Under the pieces are notes generated by a model. It had not been told where the DNA came from. It was given only the letters and a program-made list of their open reading frames with translations, and did no database searches. From Pseudomonas salomonii (lineage in GTDB: Bacteria; Pseudomonadota; Gammaproteobacteria; Pseudomonadales; Pseudomonadaceae), in assembly GCF_900107155.1 (NCBI RefSeq), contig NZ_FNOX01000012.1:154201-218200 (forward strand): 64,000 nucleotides of DNA, given 5' to 3'. Below are positions 7,921 through 17,329 of this stretch, piece after piece. A program made the position numbers and the translations under genes. Numbering within the stretch: the first letter of the stretch is position 1; the number at the start of each line of letters is the position of its first letter.

Positions 7921-9339
7921 ATGGCCGGCAAAACGCTTTACGACAAGCTTTGGGATTCCCATGAAGTGAAACGGCGCGACGATGGCTCGTCGCTGATCTA
8001 TATCGACCGTCACATCATCCATGAAGTGACCTCGCCCCAAGCGTTCGAAGGCCTGCGACTGGCCGGGCGCAAGCCTTGGCGCGTCGACTCGATCATCGCC
8101 ACCCCGGACCACAACGTGCCGACCACCCCGGAACGCAAAGGCGGGATCGACGCCATTGTCGACACCGTGTCGCGCCTTCAGGTGCAGACCCTCGACGACT
8201 ACTGCGACGAATATGGCATCACCGAATTCAAGATGAATGACGTGCGTCAAGGCATCGTCCACGTGATCGGCCCGGAGCAGGGCGCCACCTTGCCGGGCAT
8301 GACCGTGGTCTGCGGCGACTCCCACACCTCTACCCACGGTGCATTCGGCGCTTTGGCCCATGGCATCGGCACCTCGGAGGTCGAACATGTGTTCGCCACC
8401 CAGTGCCTGGTCGCCAAAAAGATGAAAAATATGTTGGTCAAAGTCGAAGGCACCTTGCCCTTCGGCGTGACCGCCAAAGACATCGTGCTGGCCGTGATCG
8501 GCAAGATCGGCACCGCCGGCGGTAATGGCCACGCCATCGAGTTTGCCGGCAGCGCGATTCGCGACCTGTCCATCGAAGGCCGCATGACCATCTGCAACAT
8601 GTCCATCGAAGCCGGTGCCCGCGTGGGCATGGTGGCGGCGGACGAAAAAACCGTTGAATACGTCAAAGGTCGCCCATTTGCTCCGGCGGGCGCCGATTGG
8701 GACGCTGCGGTCGAGGCCTGGAAAGACCTGGTCTCCGACGCCGACGCGGTGTTCGACACCGTGGTCGAGCTCGACGCGGCCCAGATCAAGCCGCAAGTCA
8801 GTTGGGGCACCTCGCCGGAAATGGTCCTGGCGGTGGACCAGAACGTGCCGGACCCGGCTAAAGAAACCGACCTGGTCAAGCGTGGCTCCATCGAACGCGC
8901 CCTGAAGTACATGGGCTTGAAGGCCAACCAGGCGATCACCGACATCCAGCTGGACCGCGTGTTTATCGGCTCCTGCACCAACTCGCGGATCGAAGACCTG
9001 CGCGCTGCGGCGGTGATCGCCAAGGGCCGTAAAGTGGCTTCGACCATCAAGCAAGCCATCGTGGTGCCGGGTTCAGGCCTGGTGAAGGCTCAAGCTGAAG
9101 CCGAAGGCCTGGACAAGATCTTCCTCGAAGCCGGTTTTGAATGGCGTGAGCCGGGCTGCTCGATGTGCCTGGCGATGAACCCGGATCGTTTGGAGTCGGG
9201 CGAGCATTGCGCGTCCACGTCCAACCGTAACTTCGAAGGGCGTCAGGGCGCTGGTGGCCGTACCCACCTGGTCAGCCCGGCCATGGCCGCTGCGGCTGCC
9301 GTCAACGGTCGTTTCATCGACGTTCGCGAATTGATCTGA
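7921..9339 (+). CDS. leuC: 3-isopropylmalate dehydratase, large subunit
   Basis: 472 residues, close to the usual ~466. LeuC pairs with LeuD to isomerise 2-isopropylmalate to 3-isopropylmalate in leucine synthesis. Family features visible are VCGDSHTSTHGAFG and the cysteines for a [4Fe-4S] cluster (FIGSCTNSRIEDLR and GCSMCLAMNPD). The ATG at 7921 has GAGGA upstream. An in-frame start at 7876 would add 15 residues unlike the family. leuD follows after 10 bp, so the two are cotranscribed. Confidence 0.98.
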   Translation: MAGKTLYDKLWDSHEVKRRDDGSSLIYIDRHIIHEVTSPQAFEGLRLAGRKPWRVDSIIATPDHNVPTTPERKGGIDAIVDTVSRLQVQTLDDYCDEYGITEFKMNDVRQGIVHVIGPEQGATLPGMTVVCGDSHTSTHGAFGALAHGIGTSEVEHVFATQCLVAKKMKNMLVKVEGTLPFGVTAKDIVLAVIGKIGTAGGNGHAIEFAGSAIRDLSIEGRMTICNMSIEAGARVGMVAADEKTVEYVKGRPFAPAGADWDAAVEAWKDLVSDADAVFDTVVELDAAQIKPQVSWGTSPEMVLAVDQNVPDPAKETDLVKRGSIERALKYMGLKANQAITDIQLDRVFIGSCTNSRIEDLRAAAVIAKGRKVASTIKQAIVVPGSGLVKAQAEAEGLDKIFLEAGFEWREPGCSMCLAMNPDRLESGEHCASTSNRNFEGRQGAGGRTHLVSPAMAAAAAVNGRFIDVRELI

Positions 9340-9349
9340 GGAATACCCG

Positions 9350-9994
9350 ATGAGAGCTTTTACCCAACACACCGGCCTTGTCGCCCCTTTGGATCGCGCC
9401 AACGTCGACACCGACCAGATCATCCCCAAGCAGTTCTTGAAGTCGATCAAGCGCACCGGTTTCGGCCCAAACCTGTTCGACGAGTGGCGCTACCTGGACG
9501 TGGGCTACGCCTACCAGGACAACTCCAAGCGCCCGCTGAACAAGGATTTTGTGCTCAACGCCGAGCGCTACCAGGGCGCCAGTGTATTGCTGGCGCGGGA
9601 GAACTTCGGCTGCGGCTCCAGCCGTGAACATGCGCCGTGGGCCCTGGAAGAATATGGCTTTCGCAGCATCATCGCGCCGAGCTACGCCGACATCTTCTTC
9701 AACAACAGCTTCAAGAACGGCTTGCTGCCGATCATCTTGAGCGATGCCGAAGTGGATGAGTTGTTCAAGCAGGTGGAAGCCGATGTGGGCTACCAGTTGA
9801 CCGTTGACCTGGCGGCGCAAACCGTGACCCGTCCGGACGGCAAGGTGTATCACTTTGAGGTGGATGCGTTCCGCAAGCACTGCCTGATCAATGGCCTGGA
9901 CGACATTGGCCTGACCTTGCAGGACGGTGATGCGATTGCCGCGTTTGAAGCCAAACACCGGGCGAGCCAGCCCTGGTTGTTTCGCGACGCCTGA
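9350..9994 (+). CDS. leuD: 3-isopropylmalate dehydratase, small subunit
   Basis: 214 residues, the normal length. It carries the swivelling aconitase-type domain with the substrate-contact motif ENFGCGSSREHAPWAL and the N-terminal TGLVAPLDRANVDTDQIIPKQF. It forms the LeuCD heterodimer with the product of the gene 10 bp upstream. A good Shine-Dalgarno (GAGG) lies just before the ATG. Confidence 0.98.
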   Translation: MRAFTQHTGLVAPLDRANVDTDQIIPKQFLKSIKRTGFGPNLFDEWRYLDVGYAYQDNSKRPLNKDFVLNAERYQGASVLLARENFGCGSSREHAPWALEEYGFRSIIAPSYADIFFNNSFKNGLLPIILSDAEVDELFKQVEADVGYQLTVDLAAQTVTRPDGKVYHFEVDAFRKHCLINGLDDIGLTLQDGDAIAAFEAKHRASQPWLFRDA

Positions 9995-10009
9995 TTGGCG
10001 GTAACCGTG

Positions 10010-10090
10010 CCGGCCCCATCGCGGGCAAGCCCGACTCCCACCTTGGAATGCATTCCAACTGTGGGAGCTGGCTTGCCTGCGATAGCGCCC
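10010..10090. repeat. REPIN: paired inverted REP sequences
   Basis: Between leuD and the methyltransferase gene, a REP arm (ATCGCGGGCAAGCCCGACTC) faces its inverted partner (GTGGGAGCTGGCTTGCC). In the middle sits a perfect 16-bp palindrome, TTGGAATGCATTCCAA, at 10043-10058. This is the layout of a Pseudomonas REPIN, a non-autonomous element mobilised by a RAYT transposase encoded elsewhere. Confidence 0.8.
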
Positions 10091-10123
10091 GTACAACCAC
10101 CCCAAAACCCAAGGAAAGCCACC

Positions 10124-10888
10124 ATGACCACCACCGCCCACACCCAAGTCGTGCAAAAACAATTCGGCGAGCAAGCCTCGGCCTACCTGAGCAGTGCCGT
10201 GCACGCCCAAGGCACCGAATTCGCGCTGCTCCAGGCCGAACTGGCCGGGCAGGGCGCTGCACGACTGCTGGATTTAGGCTGCGGTGCCGGTCATGTGAGC
10301 TTCCATGTAGCGCCGCTGGTCAAAGAAGTGGTGGCCTACGACCTGTCCCAACAGATGCTCGACGTAGTAGCGGGTGCAGCGCTGGATCGCAATCTGGCCA
10401 ACATCCGCACCGTACACGGTGCCGCCGAGCGCCTGCCATTCGCCGATGGCGAGTTCGATTTCGTGTTCAGCCGCTACTCGGCCCACCACTGGAGCGACCT
10501 GGGCCTGGCGCTGCGTGAAGTGCGCCGGGTGCTCAAACCGGGTGGCGTGGCCGCCTTTGTGGACGTCTTGTCACCGGGCAGCCCGCTGTTGGACACTTAC
10601 CTGCAAACCGTCGAAGTGCTGCGCGACACCAGCCACGTGCGCGATTACTGCGCCGCCGAATGGATGCAACAGCTCAGCGAAGCCGGCTTGCATGTGCGCA
10701 CCAGCAGCCGTCAGCGCCTGCGCCTGGAATACACCTCGTGGGTCGAGCGCATGCGCACACCAGAGGTGTTGCGCGCCGCGATCCTTGCGCTGCAACAGGC
10801 AATGGGCCAGGAAGTGCGCGATTACTACGAGATTCAAGCCGACGGCACCTTCAGCACCGACGTGCTGGTGGTGTTCGCTGAACGCTGA
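10124..10888 (+). CDS. Class I SAM-dependent methyltransferase between leuD and leuB
   Basis: 254 residues from the ATG at 10124, with AAGGAAAG eight bases upstream. The upstream in-frame codon at 9995 would read through the REPIN and is rejected. The SAM-binding motif LLDLGCGAGHVSFHV lies near residue 50, followed by AYDLSQQML, and the motif around FDFVFSRYSAHHW is typical of the UbiE/Coq5-like methyltransferase_11 fold. The substrate is unknown. It is placed inside the leucine cluster but separated from leuD by 129 bp with a REPIN, and it may be a passenger rather than a leucine enzyme. Confidence 0.88.
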   Translation: MTTTAHTQVVQKQFGEQASAYLSSAVHAQGTEFALLQAELAGQGAARLLDLGCGAGHVSFHVAPLVKEVVAYDLSQQMLDVVAGAALDRNLANIRTVHGAAERLPFADGEFDFVFSRYSAHHWSDLGLALREVRRVLKPGGVAAFVDVLSPGSPLLDTYLQTVEVLRDTSHVRDYCAAEWMQQLSEAGLHVRTSSRQRLRLEYTSWVERMRTPEVLRAAILALQQAMGQEVRDYYEIQADGTFSTDVLVVFAER

Positions 10889-10941
10889 TTGATTTTTCCC
10901 GACCTGCCCACGGGCGGGTCGCTTGATGAAATGAGGAACGC

Positions 10942-12024
10942 ATGAGCAAGCAGATTCTGATTCTCCCTGGCGACGGTATTGGTCCGGAAATCATGGCCGA
11001 AGCGGTCAAGGTTCTGGAACTGGCCAACAGCAAGTACAACCTGGGCTTTGAGCTGAGCCACGATGTGATCGGCGGCGCAGCCATCGACAAGCACGGCGTG
11101 CCGCTGGCCGATGAAACCCTGGAGCGCGCCCGTGCGGTCGATGCTGTGCTGCTCGGCGCCGTGGGTGGCCCGAAATGGGACAAGATCGAACGTGATATCC
11201 GCCCGGAGCGCGGCCTGCTGAAAATCCGCGCGCAACTGGGCCTGTTCGGCAACCTGCGCCCGGCCATCCTCTACCCGCAACTGGCCGACGCGTCGAGCCT
11301 CAAGCCGGAAGTGGTGGCGGGCCTGGACATCCTGATCGTGCGTGAACTGACCGGCGGTATCTATTTCGGCTCGCCACGGGGCGTGCGCGAGTTGGAAAAT
11401 GGCGAGCGTCAGGCCTACGACACCCTGCCGTACAGCGAGAGTGAAATCCGCCGTATCGCCCGTGTCGGTTTCGACATGGCCCGGGTGCGCGGCAAAAAGG
11501 TCTGCTCGGTGGATAAAGCCAACGTACTGGCCTCCAGCCAACTGTGGCGCGAAATCGTTGAGGAAGTCGCCAAGGACTACCCGGACGTCGAGCTGAGCCA
11601 CATGTACGTCGACAACGCTGCCATGCAACTGGTGCGTGCGCCCAAGCAGTTTGACGTGATCGTTACCGACAACCTGTTCGGCGACATCCTGTCCGACCAG
11701 GCCTCGATGCTCACCGGCTCCATCGGCATGCTGCCGTCGGCGTCCCTGGACACCAACAATAAAGGCATGTACGAGCCGTGCCACGGCTCGGCGCCGGACA
11801 TCGCCGGGCAAGGCATTGCCAACCCGCTGGCGACGATTTTGTCGGTCTCGATGATGCTGCGTTACAGCTTCAACCTGAGCGAAGCGGCGGATGCCATCGA
11901 GAAGGCCGTCAGCCTGGTGCTGGATCAAGGTTTGCGCACCGGTGACATTTGGTCACAGGGTTGCAGCAAAATCGGCACGCAAGAAATGGGCGACGCAGTA
12001 GTCGCCGCGCTGCGGAATCTGTAA
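10942..12024 (+). CDS. leuB: 3-isopropylmalate dehydrogenase
   Basis: 360 residues. It oxidises and decarboxylates 3-isopropylmalate to the precursor of 4-methyl-2-oxopentanoate using NAD. Visible family marks are LPGDGIGPEIM at the N-terminus, RELTGGIYFG, the subunit-contact and metal-binding VDNAAMQLVR, TDNLFGDILSD and the NAD-site region HGSAPDIAGQGIANP. The start ATG has TGAGGAA upstream. It is the third leucine gene of the cluster. Confidence 0.98.
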   Translation: MSKQILILPGDGIGPEIMAEAVKVLELANSKYNLGFELSHDVIGGAAIDKHGVPLADETLERARAVDAVLLGAVGGPKWDKIERDIRPERGLLKIRAQLGLFGNLRPAILYPQLADASSLKPEVVAGLDILIVRELTGGIYFGSPRGVRELENGERQAYDTLPYSESEIRRIARVGFDMARVRGKKVCSVDKANVLASSQLWREIVEEVAKDYPDVELSHMYVDNAAMQLVRAPKQFDVIVTDNLFGDILSDQASMLTGSIGMLPSASLDTNNKGMYEPCHGSAPDIAGQGIANPLATILSVSMMLRYSFNLSEAADAIEKAVSLVLDQGLRTGDIWSQGCSKIGTQEMGDAVVAALRNL

Positions 12025-12088
12025 TCTCTCCGGCCCGCTTGCAGTTGTTGCTGCAAGGCGGCCCACTTTTTAACAAGGTGTAGTTGCG

Positions 12089-13201
12089 ATGAAACGTGTA
12101 GGTCTGATCGGTTGGCGCGGTATGGTCGGTTCCGTGCTCATGCAGCGGATGCTGGAAGAGCAGGATTTCGATCTTATTGAGCCGGTGTTTTTCACCACTT
12201 CGAACGTAGGTGGCCAAGGGCCGTCCGTGGGCAAGGATATCGCCCCGCTCAAGGACGCCTACAGCATTGAAGAGCTGAAAACCCTCGACGTGATTCTGAC
12301 CTGCCAGGGTGGCGACTACACCAGCGAAGTTTTCCCCAAGCTGCGTGAAGCCGGCTGGCAGGGTTACTGGATCGACGCCGCCTCGAGCCTGCGCATGCAG
12401 GACGACGCGGTGATCATCCTCGACCCGGTGAACCGCAAGGTCATCGACCAGCAACTGGATGCCGGCACCAGGAACTACGTCGGCGGCAACTGCACCGTCA
12501 GCCTGATGCTGATGGGCTTGGGCGGCTTGTTCGAAGCCGGCCTGGTTGAGTGGATGAGCGCCATGACGTATCAGGCGGCGTCCGGCGCCGGCGCGCAGAA
12601 CATGCGCGAGCTGATCAAGCAAATGGGCGCCACCCACGCCGCTGTCGCCGATCAACTGGCCGACCCTGCCAGCGCGATCCTCGACATCGACCGCCGTGTG
12701 GCCGAAGCCATGCGCAGCGAGGCTTACCCGACCGAAAACTTCGGTGTGCCATTGGCCGGCAGCCTGATCCCGTGGATCGACAAGGAACTGCCAAACGGCC
12801 AGAGCCGCGAAGAGTGGAAGGCCCAGGCCGAGACCAACAAGATTCTGGGTCGTTTCAAGAACCCGATTCCGGTGGACGGCATCTGCGTGCGCATCGGCGC
12901 CATGCGCTGCCACAGCCAGGCGCTGACCATCAAGCTGAACAAAGACGTACCGATCGCCGATATCGAAGGGCTGATCAGCCAGCACAACCCATGGGTCAAG
13001 CTGGTGCCGAACAACCGCGACATCAGCATGCAGGAGCTGAGCCCGACCAAGGTCACCGGCACCCTGAATGTACCGGTGGGCCGTCTGCGCAAGCTGAACA
13101 TGGGCAGCCAGTTCCTCGGCGCGTTCACCGTTGGCGACCAGCTGCTGTGGGGCGCGGCCGAGCCGTTGCGCCGCATGCTGCGGATCTTGCTCGAGCGTTG
13201 A
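12089..13201 (+). CDS. asd: Aspartate-semialdehyde dehydrogenase
   Basis: 370 residues, the normal length for the gammaproteobacterial form. It reduces aspartyl phosphate to aspartate semialdehyde, feeding lysine, threonine, methionine and diaminopimelate. The N-terminal VGLIGWRGMVGSVL is the NADP-binding turn. The nucleophile is Cys135 in GGNCTVSLMLMGLGG, and the catalytic His is in RIGAMRCHSQALTIKL. It lies 64 bp after leuB and is followed by a strong terminator. Confidence 0.98.
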   Translation: MKRVGLIGWRGMVGSVLMQRMLEEQDFDLIEPVFFTTSNVGGQGPSVGKDIAPLKDAYSIEELKTLDVILTCQGGDYTSEVFPKLREAGWQGYWIDAASSLRMQDDAVIILDPVNRKVIDQQLDAGTRNYVGGNCTVSLMLMGLGGLFEAGLVEWMSAMTYQAASGAGAQNMRELIKQMGATHAAVADQLADPASAILDIDRRVAEAMRSEAYPTENFGVPLAGSLIPWIDKELPNGQSREEWKAQAETNKILGRFKNPIPVDGICVRIGAMRCHSQALTIKLNKDVPIADIEGLISQHNPWVKLVPNNRDISMQELSPTKVTGTLNVPVGRLRKLNMGSQFLGAFTVGDQLLWGAAEPLRRMLRILLER

Positions 13202-13223
13202 TCGCTTGAAGCGGTAAGAGAAA

Positions 13224-13257
13224 CCCGCGCTCTGGTGACAGGCGCGGGCTTTTTTTT
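13224..13257 (+). terminator. Rho-independent terminator after asd
   Basis: CCCGCGC at 13224-13230 pairs with GCGCGGG at 13242-13248 and is followed by eight T residues, the standard intrinsic terminator form. Confidence 0.9.
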
Positions 13258-13373
13258 GCCCTTGAGGCCGCCATCACAGGCAAGCCAGCTACACACCAAA
13301 GGCCAGCTTAATTGCCTCGCCCCGAACCAGCCGGTAAAGTGCCGCTCCCCCCGCAATGCCCGAGGCAGCCCCC

Positions 13374-14384
13374 ATGACCCAGACCTTTGAAATCGCCGTG
13401 ATCGGCGCCACCGGTACCGTCGGTGAAACCCTGGTGCAGATTCTCGAAGAGCTGGATTTTCCGGTGGGCACCCTCTATCTGCTGGCGGGCAGCAATTCGG
13501 CCGGCGCCTCCGTGCCGTTTCGCGGCAAGAACGTGCGGGTCAAGGAAGTCGATGAATTCGATTTCAAAAAAGCGCAGCTCGCCTTCTTTGCGGCCGGCCC
13601 GGCCGTTACCTTGAGCTTCGCCCCGCGCGCCACCGCTGCAGGTTGCGCGGTGATCGACCTGTCTGGCGCCTTGCCCGCTGAACAGGCGCCTCATGTGGTG
13701 CCGGAAGCCAATGCCCATGTCCTGGACAGTTTGAAAAAGCCCTTCCAACTGAGCAGCCCAAGCCCATCGGCGACCAACCTGGCCGTGGTGCTGGCGCCGT
13801 TGCGTGAATTGTTGGAGATCCAGCGTGTCAGCGTCACCGCCAACCTGGCGGTATCGGCCCAGGGCCGTGAAGCCGTCAGCGAGCTGGCGCGACAGACCGC
13901 CGAACTGCTGAACGTGCGCCCGCTGGAACCCCAGTTCTTTGATCGGCAGATGGCCTTCAACCTCTTGGCACAAGTCGGTACGCCAGATGCGAAAGGTCAT
14001 ACAGCTCTGGAGAAACGTCTCATACACGAACTGCGCGCGGTGCTGGAGACTCCATTGCTGAAGATTTCTGCAACCTGCGTTCAAGCCCCGGTATTTTTTG
14101 GCGATAGCCTGACGGTATCGCTGCAATTGGGCGCGCCGGTCGACCTGGCGGCGGTGAACCGTGCATTGGAAGCGGCGCCGGGCATTGAGCTGGTTGAAGA
14201 GGGCGATTACCCCACGGCGGTGGGCGATGCGGTCGGCCAGGATGTGGTCTACGTCGGCCGTGTGCGTGCGGGTGTGGATGACCCGGCGGAACTAAATCTG
14301 TGGCTGACGTCAGATAACGTACGCAAGGGCGCGGCACTCAACGCCGTACAGTTGGCGCAGTTGTTGATAAAAGGCCTTGTGTAA
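13374..14384 (+). CDS. USG-1-type Asd paralogue lacking the catalytic cysteine
   Basis: 336 residues from the ATG at 13374, with GAGG about 12 bases upstream. An ATG at 13356 is also in frame. The fold is clearly that of semialdehyde dehydrogenase (IAVIGATGTVGETLVQILEE, AVIDLSGALP). The nucleophile region that reads NCST in true enzymes here reads SSPSPSATN (about residues 127-135), so the active-site Cys is gone. It sits directly downstream of asd, as USG-1 does in other gammaproteobacteria. It is probably a non-enzymatic or repurposed paralogue, and its role is unknown. Confidence 0.9.
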   Translation: MTQTFEIAVIGATGTVGETLVQILEELDFPVGTLYLLAGSNSAGASVPFRGKNVRVKEVDEFDFKKAQLAFFAAGPAVTLSFAPRATAAGCAVIDLSGALPAEQAPHVVPEANAHVLDSLKKPFQLSSPSPSATNLAVVLAPLRELLEIQRVSVTANLAVSAQGREAVSELARQTAELLNVRPLEPQFFDRQMAFNLLAQVGTPDAKGHTALEKRLIHELRAVLETPLLKISATCVQAPVFFGDSLTVSLQLGAPVDLAAVNRALEAAPGIELVEEGDYPTAVGDAVGQDVVYVGRVRAGVDDPAELNLWLTSDNVRKGAALNAVQLAQLLIKGLV

Positions 14385-14545
14385 AAGATACTTGGCGGCA
14401 ATTTGTAGATTGATTCTAGCCAGGCGCTATGCTTGGTCCCAAGCGGTAAAGAAGCGCGTCGGTAACCTATCGGCTCGCCATGCCTTATGGCAGCGGTTAC
14501 CAACCTTCTCGCAGGCCGGGGAGTGTTCAGACAAAGGATGAGGCT

Positions 14546-17122
14546 ATGGTTCAAGTTCGCAAACTGGTGTTAGCAATAGCGGCCGCCTCGGCGCTGTCCT
14601 CCGGTATGGCGCAGGCGCTGCAACTTGGGGAGATGACCCTCAAGTCGCAGCTGAACCAGCCGTTGTCGGTGGAAATCGAATTGCTCGACGTGGGCGGCCT
14701 CACGGCTGCCGAGATCACCCCGAGCCTGGCCTCCGACCAGGCGTTTGTCGATGCAGGCGTGGACCGCCGGGCGTTCCTCAATGACCTGACGTTTACCCCG
14801 GTGGTCAACCCCAGCGGCCGCAGTGTGGTGCGCGTCACCTCCAGCAAACCGCTGCCCGATTCCTACGTACGTTTCCTGCTGCAGGTGAAGTGGCCCAATG
14901 GCCGCCTCATGCGCGATTACAGCGTTTTGCTCGACCCGGCCAAATTTGAGCAATCGGCGCCCGCCACCAGCGCGCCCACGCCGCGTTTGAGCGCGCCGAC
15001 CACCACTGCGCCCGCCAGCACGGCGCCCACCACAGCGAAGGCCAGCAAATCCGCTCAACACACCACGACTTCTCACGATACCTTGTGGGAAATTGCCGAA
15101 AAGAACCGCAACGGTGCGTCGGTGCAGCAAACCATGCTGGCCATTCAGGCGCTTAATCCTGACGCCTTTGTCGACGGCAACATCAACCGCCTGAAAACCG
15201 GCCAGGTCCTGCGCCTGCCGGATCGCCAGCAAGCCACCAGCTTGCCGCAGCCGGAGGCGATTGCCGAAGTGACTGCGCAAAATGCTGCCTGGCGCGAAGG
15301 CCGTCGCACAGCCAGTAACCCGGTAGCGGGCAAGCAACAGCTGGACGCGACCAAGCGCACCCAGGCCGGCAATGCGCCGTCGAGCACCACGGCCAAAGAC
15401 AACTTGAGCCTGGTGTCGGCGGAGTCGGCCAAAAAAGGCGCGAAGGGCAAGGCCGGTGATAGCCGGGCGGTGAGCGACAAACTGGCGATGACCCAGGAGC
15501 AGTTGGACACCACCCGGCGCGACAATGAAGAGCTCAAAAGCCGTGCGGCCGACCTGCAAAGCCAACTGGACAAGCTGCAAAAACTCATTCAACTGAAAAA
15601 CGATCAACTCGCCAGGTTGCAGGCCGGTAACGGGGAGCCTGCGGCACCGGCGACAGCGGCGATGCCGGCTCAATTGGCAACTGAACCTGCGCCTGTGCCA
15701 GCACCCGCTGAGGCTGCGCCCGTTGCCGCAGCACCCGCGCCCGAGCCAATCAAGGCGCAGGACGCGCCAGCCACCAGCGAAGGCAAGTTCAACGAGCTGC
15801 TGACCAACCCGATCGTCCTCGGTGTGATCGGCGGTGCGGCCGGCTTGCTGGTGTTGTTGCTCCTGCTGCTGTGGGCGCGCCATCGCAATGCGCGCCTCGA
15901 AGAGGAAAAGCACCTGCGCATGGCGCGCGCGCTGGCCGAAGAGCCGGCATTTACGCCAAATGTGGATCACGATCTGCCTGCGGACAGCTTCGAAGGCCTT
16001 GAAGTGGCAGCACCGAACGTTAAATTGGCCGCCACTCCCGCGCCGGCGGCTGTTGCTGAGCCCGTGGTGGTGCCATCGGTCGCTTCCGTACTCGCGCCGT
16101 TGGCCGTTGCCGTCGCCCCGGTAAACTCCAGTGATGCACTGGCGCAAGCGCAATCCCATATCGACCGTGGCCACCTGAACCAGGCCGCCGATGTGCTGGA
16201 GCAGGCGATCAAACGCGAACCCAAGCGCAGCGACCTGCGCCTGAAGTTGATGGAAGTCTATGGCCTGCAAGGCGACAAGGACGGTTTCGTCACCCAGGAG
16301 CGTCAACTGGTGGCCAATGGTGAAAACCATGCCCAGGTCGAGCAGCTGAAAAACCGCTTCCCGGCCATGGCTGTGTTGGCGGCGGGCGTCAGTGCTGCGG
16401 TGGCAGCGGCGGCCCTGGATGCTCAGTACGTCAAGGACTTGCTCGAAGACAAACCCGCCGCGCCGGCCCCGGAGCCTGAAGCGTTTGACACAGACTTCGA
16501 CCTTAGCCTGGATGACCTGGAAGCCGCGTCACCCGCGGTGGTCAGCCCGAAAGACGCGCCGAGCTTTGAGTCGGTGCTGCAACAGCAGACCGAAGCCAAG
16601 ACCAGCCCGGATGAGCTGTCGGACTTCGACCTTGATCTGCAACTCGAGGCGCCGTCTTCGCAGGCCGATGACGACTTCCTGTCAGGCCTGGAAGATCAAA
16701 TGAAGGACGTGCCGGCCGTCGAGCCGCCGACCCTGGCGCCTGCTGCGCTGGACGATTTTGACCTGCCGGAAGATTTCGACCTGTCTCTGGCCGATGAGCC
16801 ACAAGCCCCGGCCGCTGCCAAGCCGGATGCCTTCGCCTCGGAACTCGATGACGTCAACGCAGAACTCGATCGCTTGTCCCAGAGCCTGGAGCATCCGCCG
16901 ATCGAGCCTTCCTTCACCGCTGAAGATGCGGCGTTGGGTGCTGATGAGCCGGAATTCGACTTCCTTTCCGGTACCGACGAAGTCGCCACCAAGCTGGACT
17001 TGGCTCAGGCCTACATCGACATGGGCGATACGGATGGTGCAAAGGAAATCCTGGAGGAGGTGCTGACCGGCGGCACTGCAGAACAGCGCGATGAAGCCAA
17101 GGAAATGCTCGGCAAGATCTAA
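14546..17122 (+). CDS. fimV: FimV, peptidoglycan-binding polar hub protein
   Basis: About 858 residues from the ATG at 14546 (AAGGATGAGG upstream). A signal peptide (MVQVRKLVLAIAAASALSSGMAQA) leads a periplasmic FimV N-domain (LGEMTLKSQLNQPLSVEIELL). A LysM domain follows near residues 175-225, then a Pro/Ala linker and a coiled coil (~310-360). A single membrane span (NPIVLGVIGGAAGLLVLLLL) is near residue 425. The cytosolic part is long and acidic with TPR-like helices, ending in the conserved FimV C-terminal motif (TKLDLAQAYIDMGD). In Pseudomonas it organises the cell pole for type IV pili and twitching. It stands alone between usg and truA. Confidence 0.96.
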   Translation: MVQVRKLVLAIAAASALSSGMAQALQLGEMTLKSQLNQPLSVEIELLDVGGLTAAEITPSLASDQAFVDAGVDRRAFLNDLTFTPVVNPSGRSVVRVTSSKPLPDSYVRFLLQVKWPNGRLMRDYSVLLDPAKFEQSAPATSAPTPRLSAPTTTAPASTAPTTAKASKSAQHTTTSHDTLWEIAEKNRNGASVQQTMLAIQALNPDAFVDGNINRLKTGQVLRLPDRQQATSLPQPEAIAEVTAQNAAWREGRRTASNPVAGKQQLDATKRTQAGNAPSSTTAKDNLSLVSAESAKKGAKGKAGDSRAVSDKLAMTQEQLDTTRRDNEELKSRAADLQSQLDKLQKLIQLKNDQLARLQAGNGEPAAPATAAMPAQLATEPAPVPAPAEAAPVAAAPAPEPIKAQDAPATSEGKFNELLTNPIVLGVIGGAAGLLVLLLLLLWARHRNARLEEEKHLRMARALAEEPAFTPNVDHDLPADSFEGLEVAAPNVKLAATPAPAAVAEPVVVPSVASVLAPLAVAVAPVNSSDALAQAQSHIDRGHLNQAADVLEQAIKREPKRSDLRLKLMEVYGLQGDKDGFVTQERQLVANGENHAQVEQLKNRFPAMAVLAAGVSAAVAAAALDAQYVKDLLEDKPAAPAPEPEAFDTDFDLSLDDLEAASPAVVSPKDAPSFESVLQQQTEAKTSPDELSDFDLDLQLEAPSSQADDDFLSGLEDQMKDVPAVEPPTLAPAALDDFDLPEDFDLSLADEPQAPAAAKPDAFASELDDVNAELDRLSQSLEHPPIEPSFTAEDAALGADEPEFDFLSGTDEVATKLDLAQAYIDMGDTDGAKEILEEVLTGGTAEQRDEAKEMLGKI

Positions 17123-17140
17123 AGGGCGCTGCAAAACCCC

Positions 17141-17230
17141 TGTGGGAGCGGGCTTGCTCGCGAAAGCGGTGTACCAGTTGACGAATACATCGACTGACAC
17201 GCCGTCTTCGAGAGCCAGCCCGCTCCCACA
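17141..17230. repeat. REPIN between fimV and truA
   Basis: TGTGGGAGCGGGCTTGCTC at 17141 and its inverse AGCCCGCTCCCACA ending at 17230 flank a short spacer. This is a REP pair in the same style as the other elements in the window. Confidence 0.8.
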
Positions 17231-17329
17231 TTAGGCCTGCGCATATTCTCCACCGCCTTTATAATGGCCTCTTCGCGCAACTCATCGGGCTCTCAGTTCT
17301 TGGCAAATATAGATAACGCGGCCGCCGAA

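Noticed and set aside
7873..9054. Long minus-strand frame (393 residues) opposite leuC
   Set aside because: Shadow of a well-conserved gene, His/Gly/Asp-rich artefact composition.
9995..10123. N-terminal extension of the methyltransferase through the REPIN
   Set aside because: The sequence is repeat DNA and a strong ribosome site precedes the ATG at 10124.
14570..16330. 586-residue minus-strand frame opposite fimV
   Set aside because: Antisense to FimV domains, Arg/Gly/Leu-rich and without any recognisable feature.
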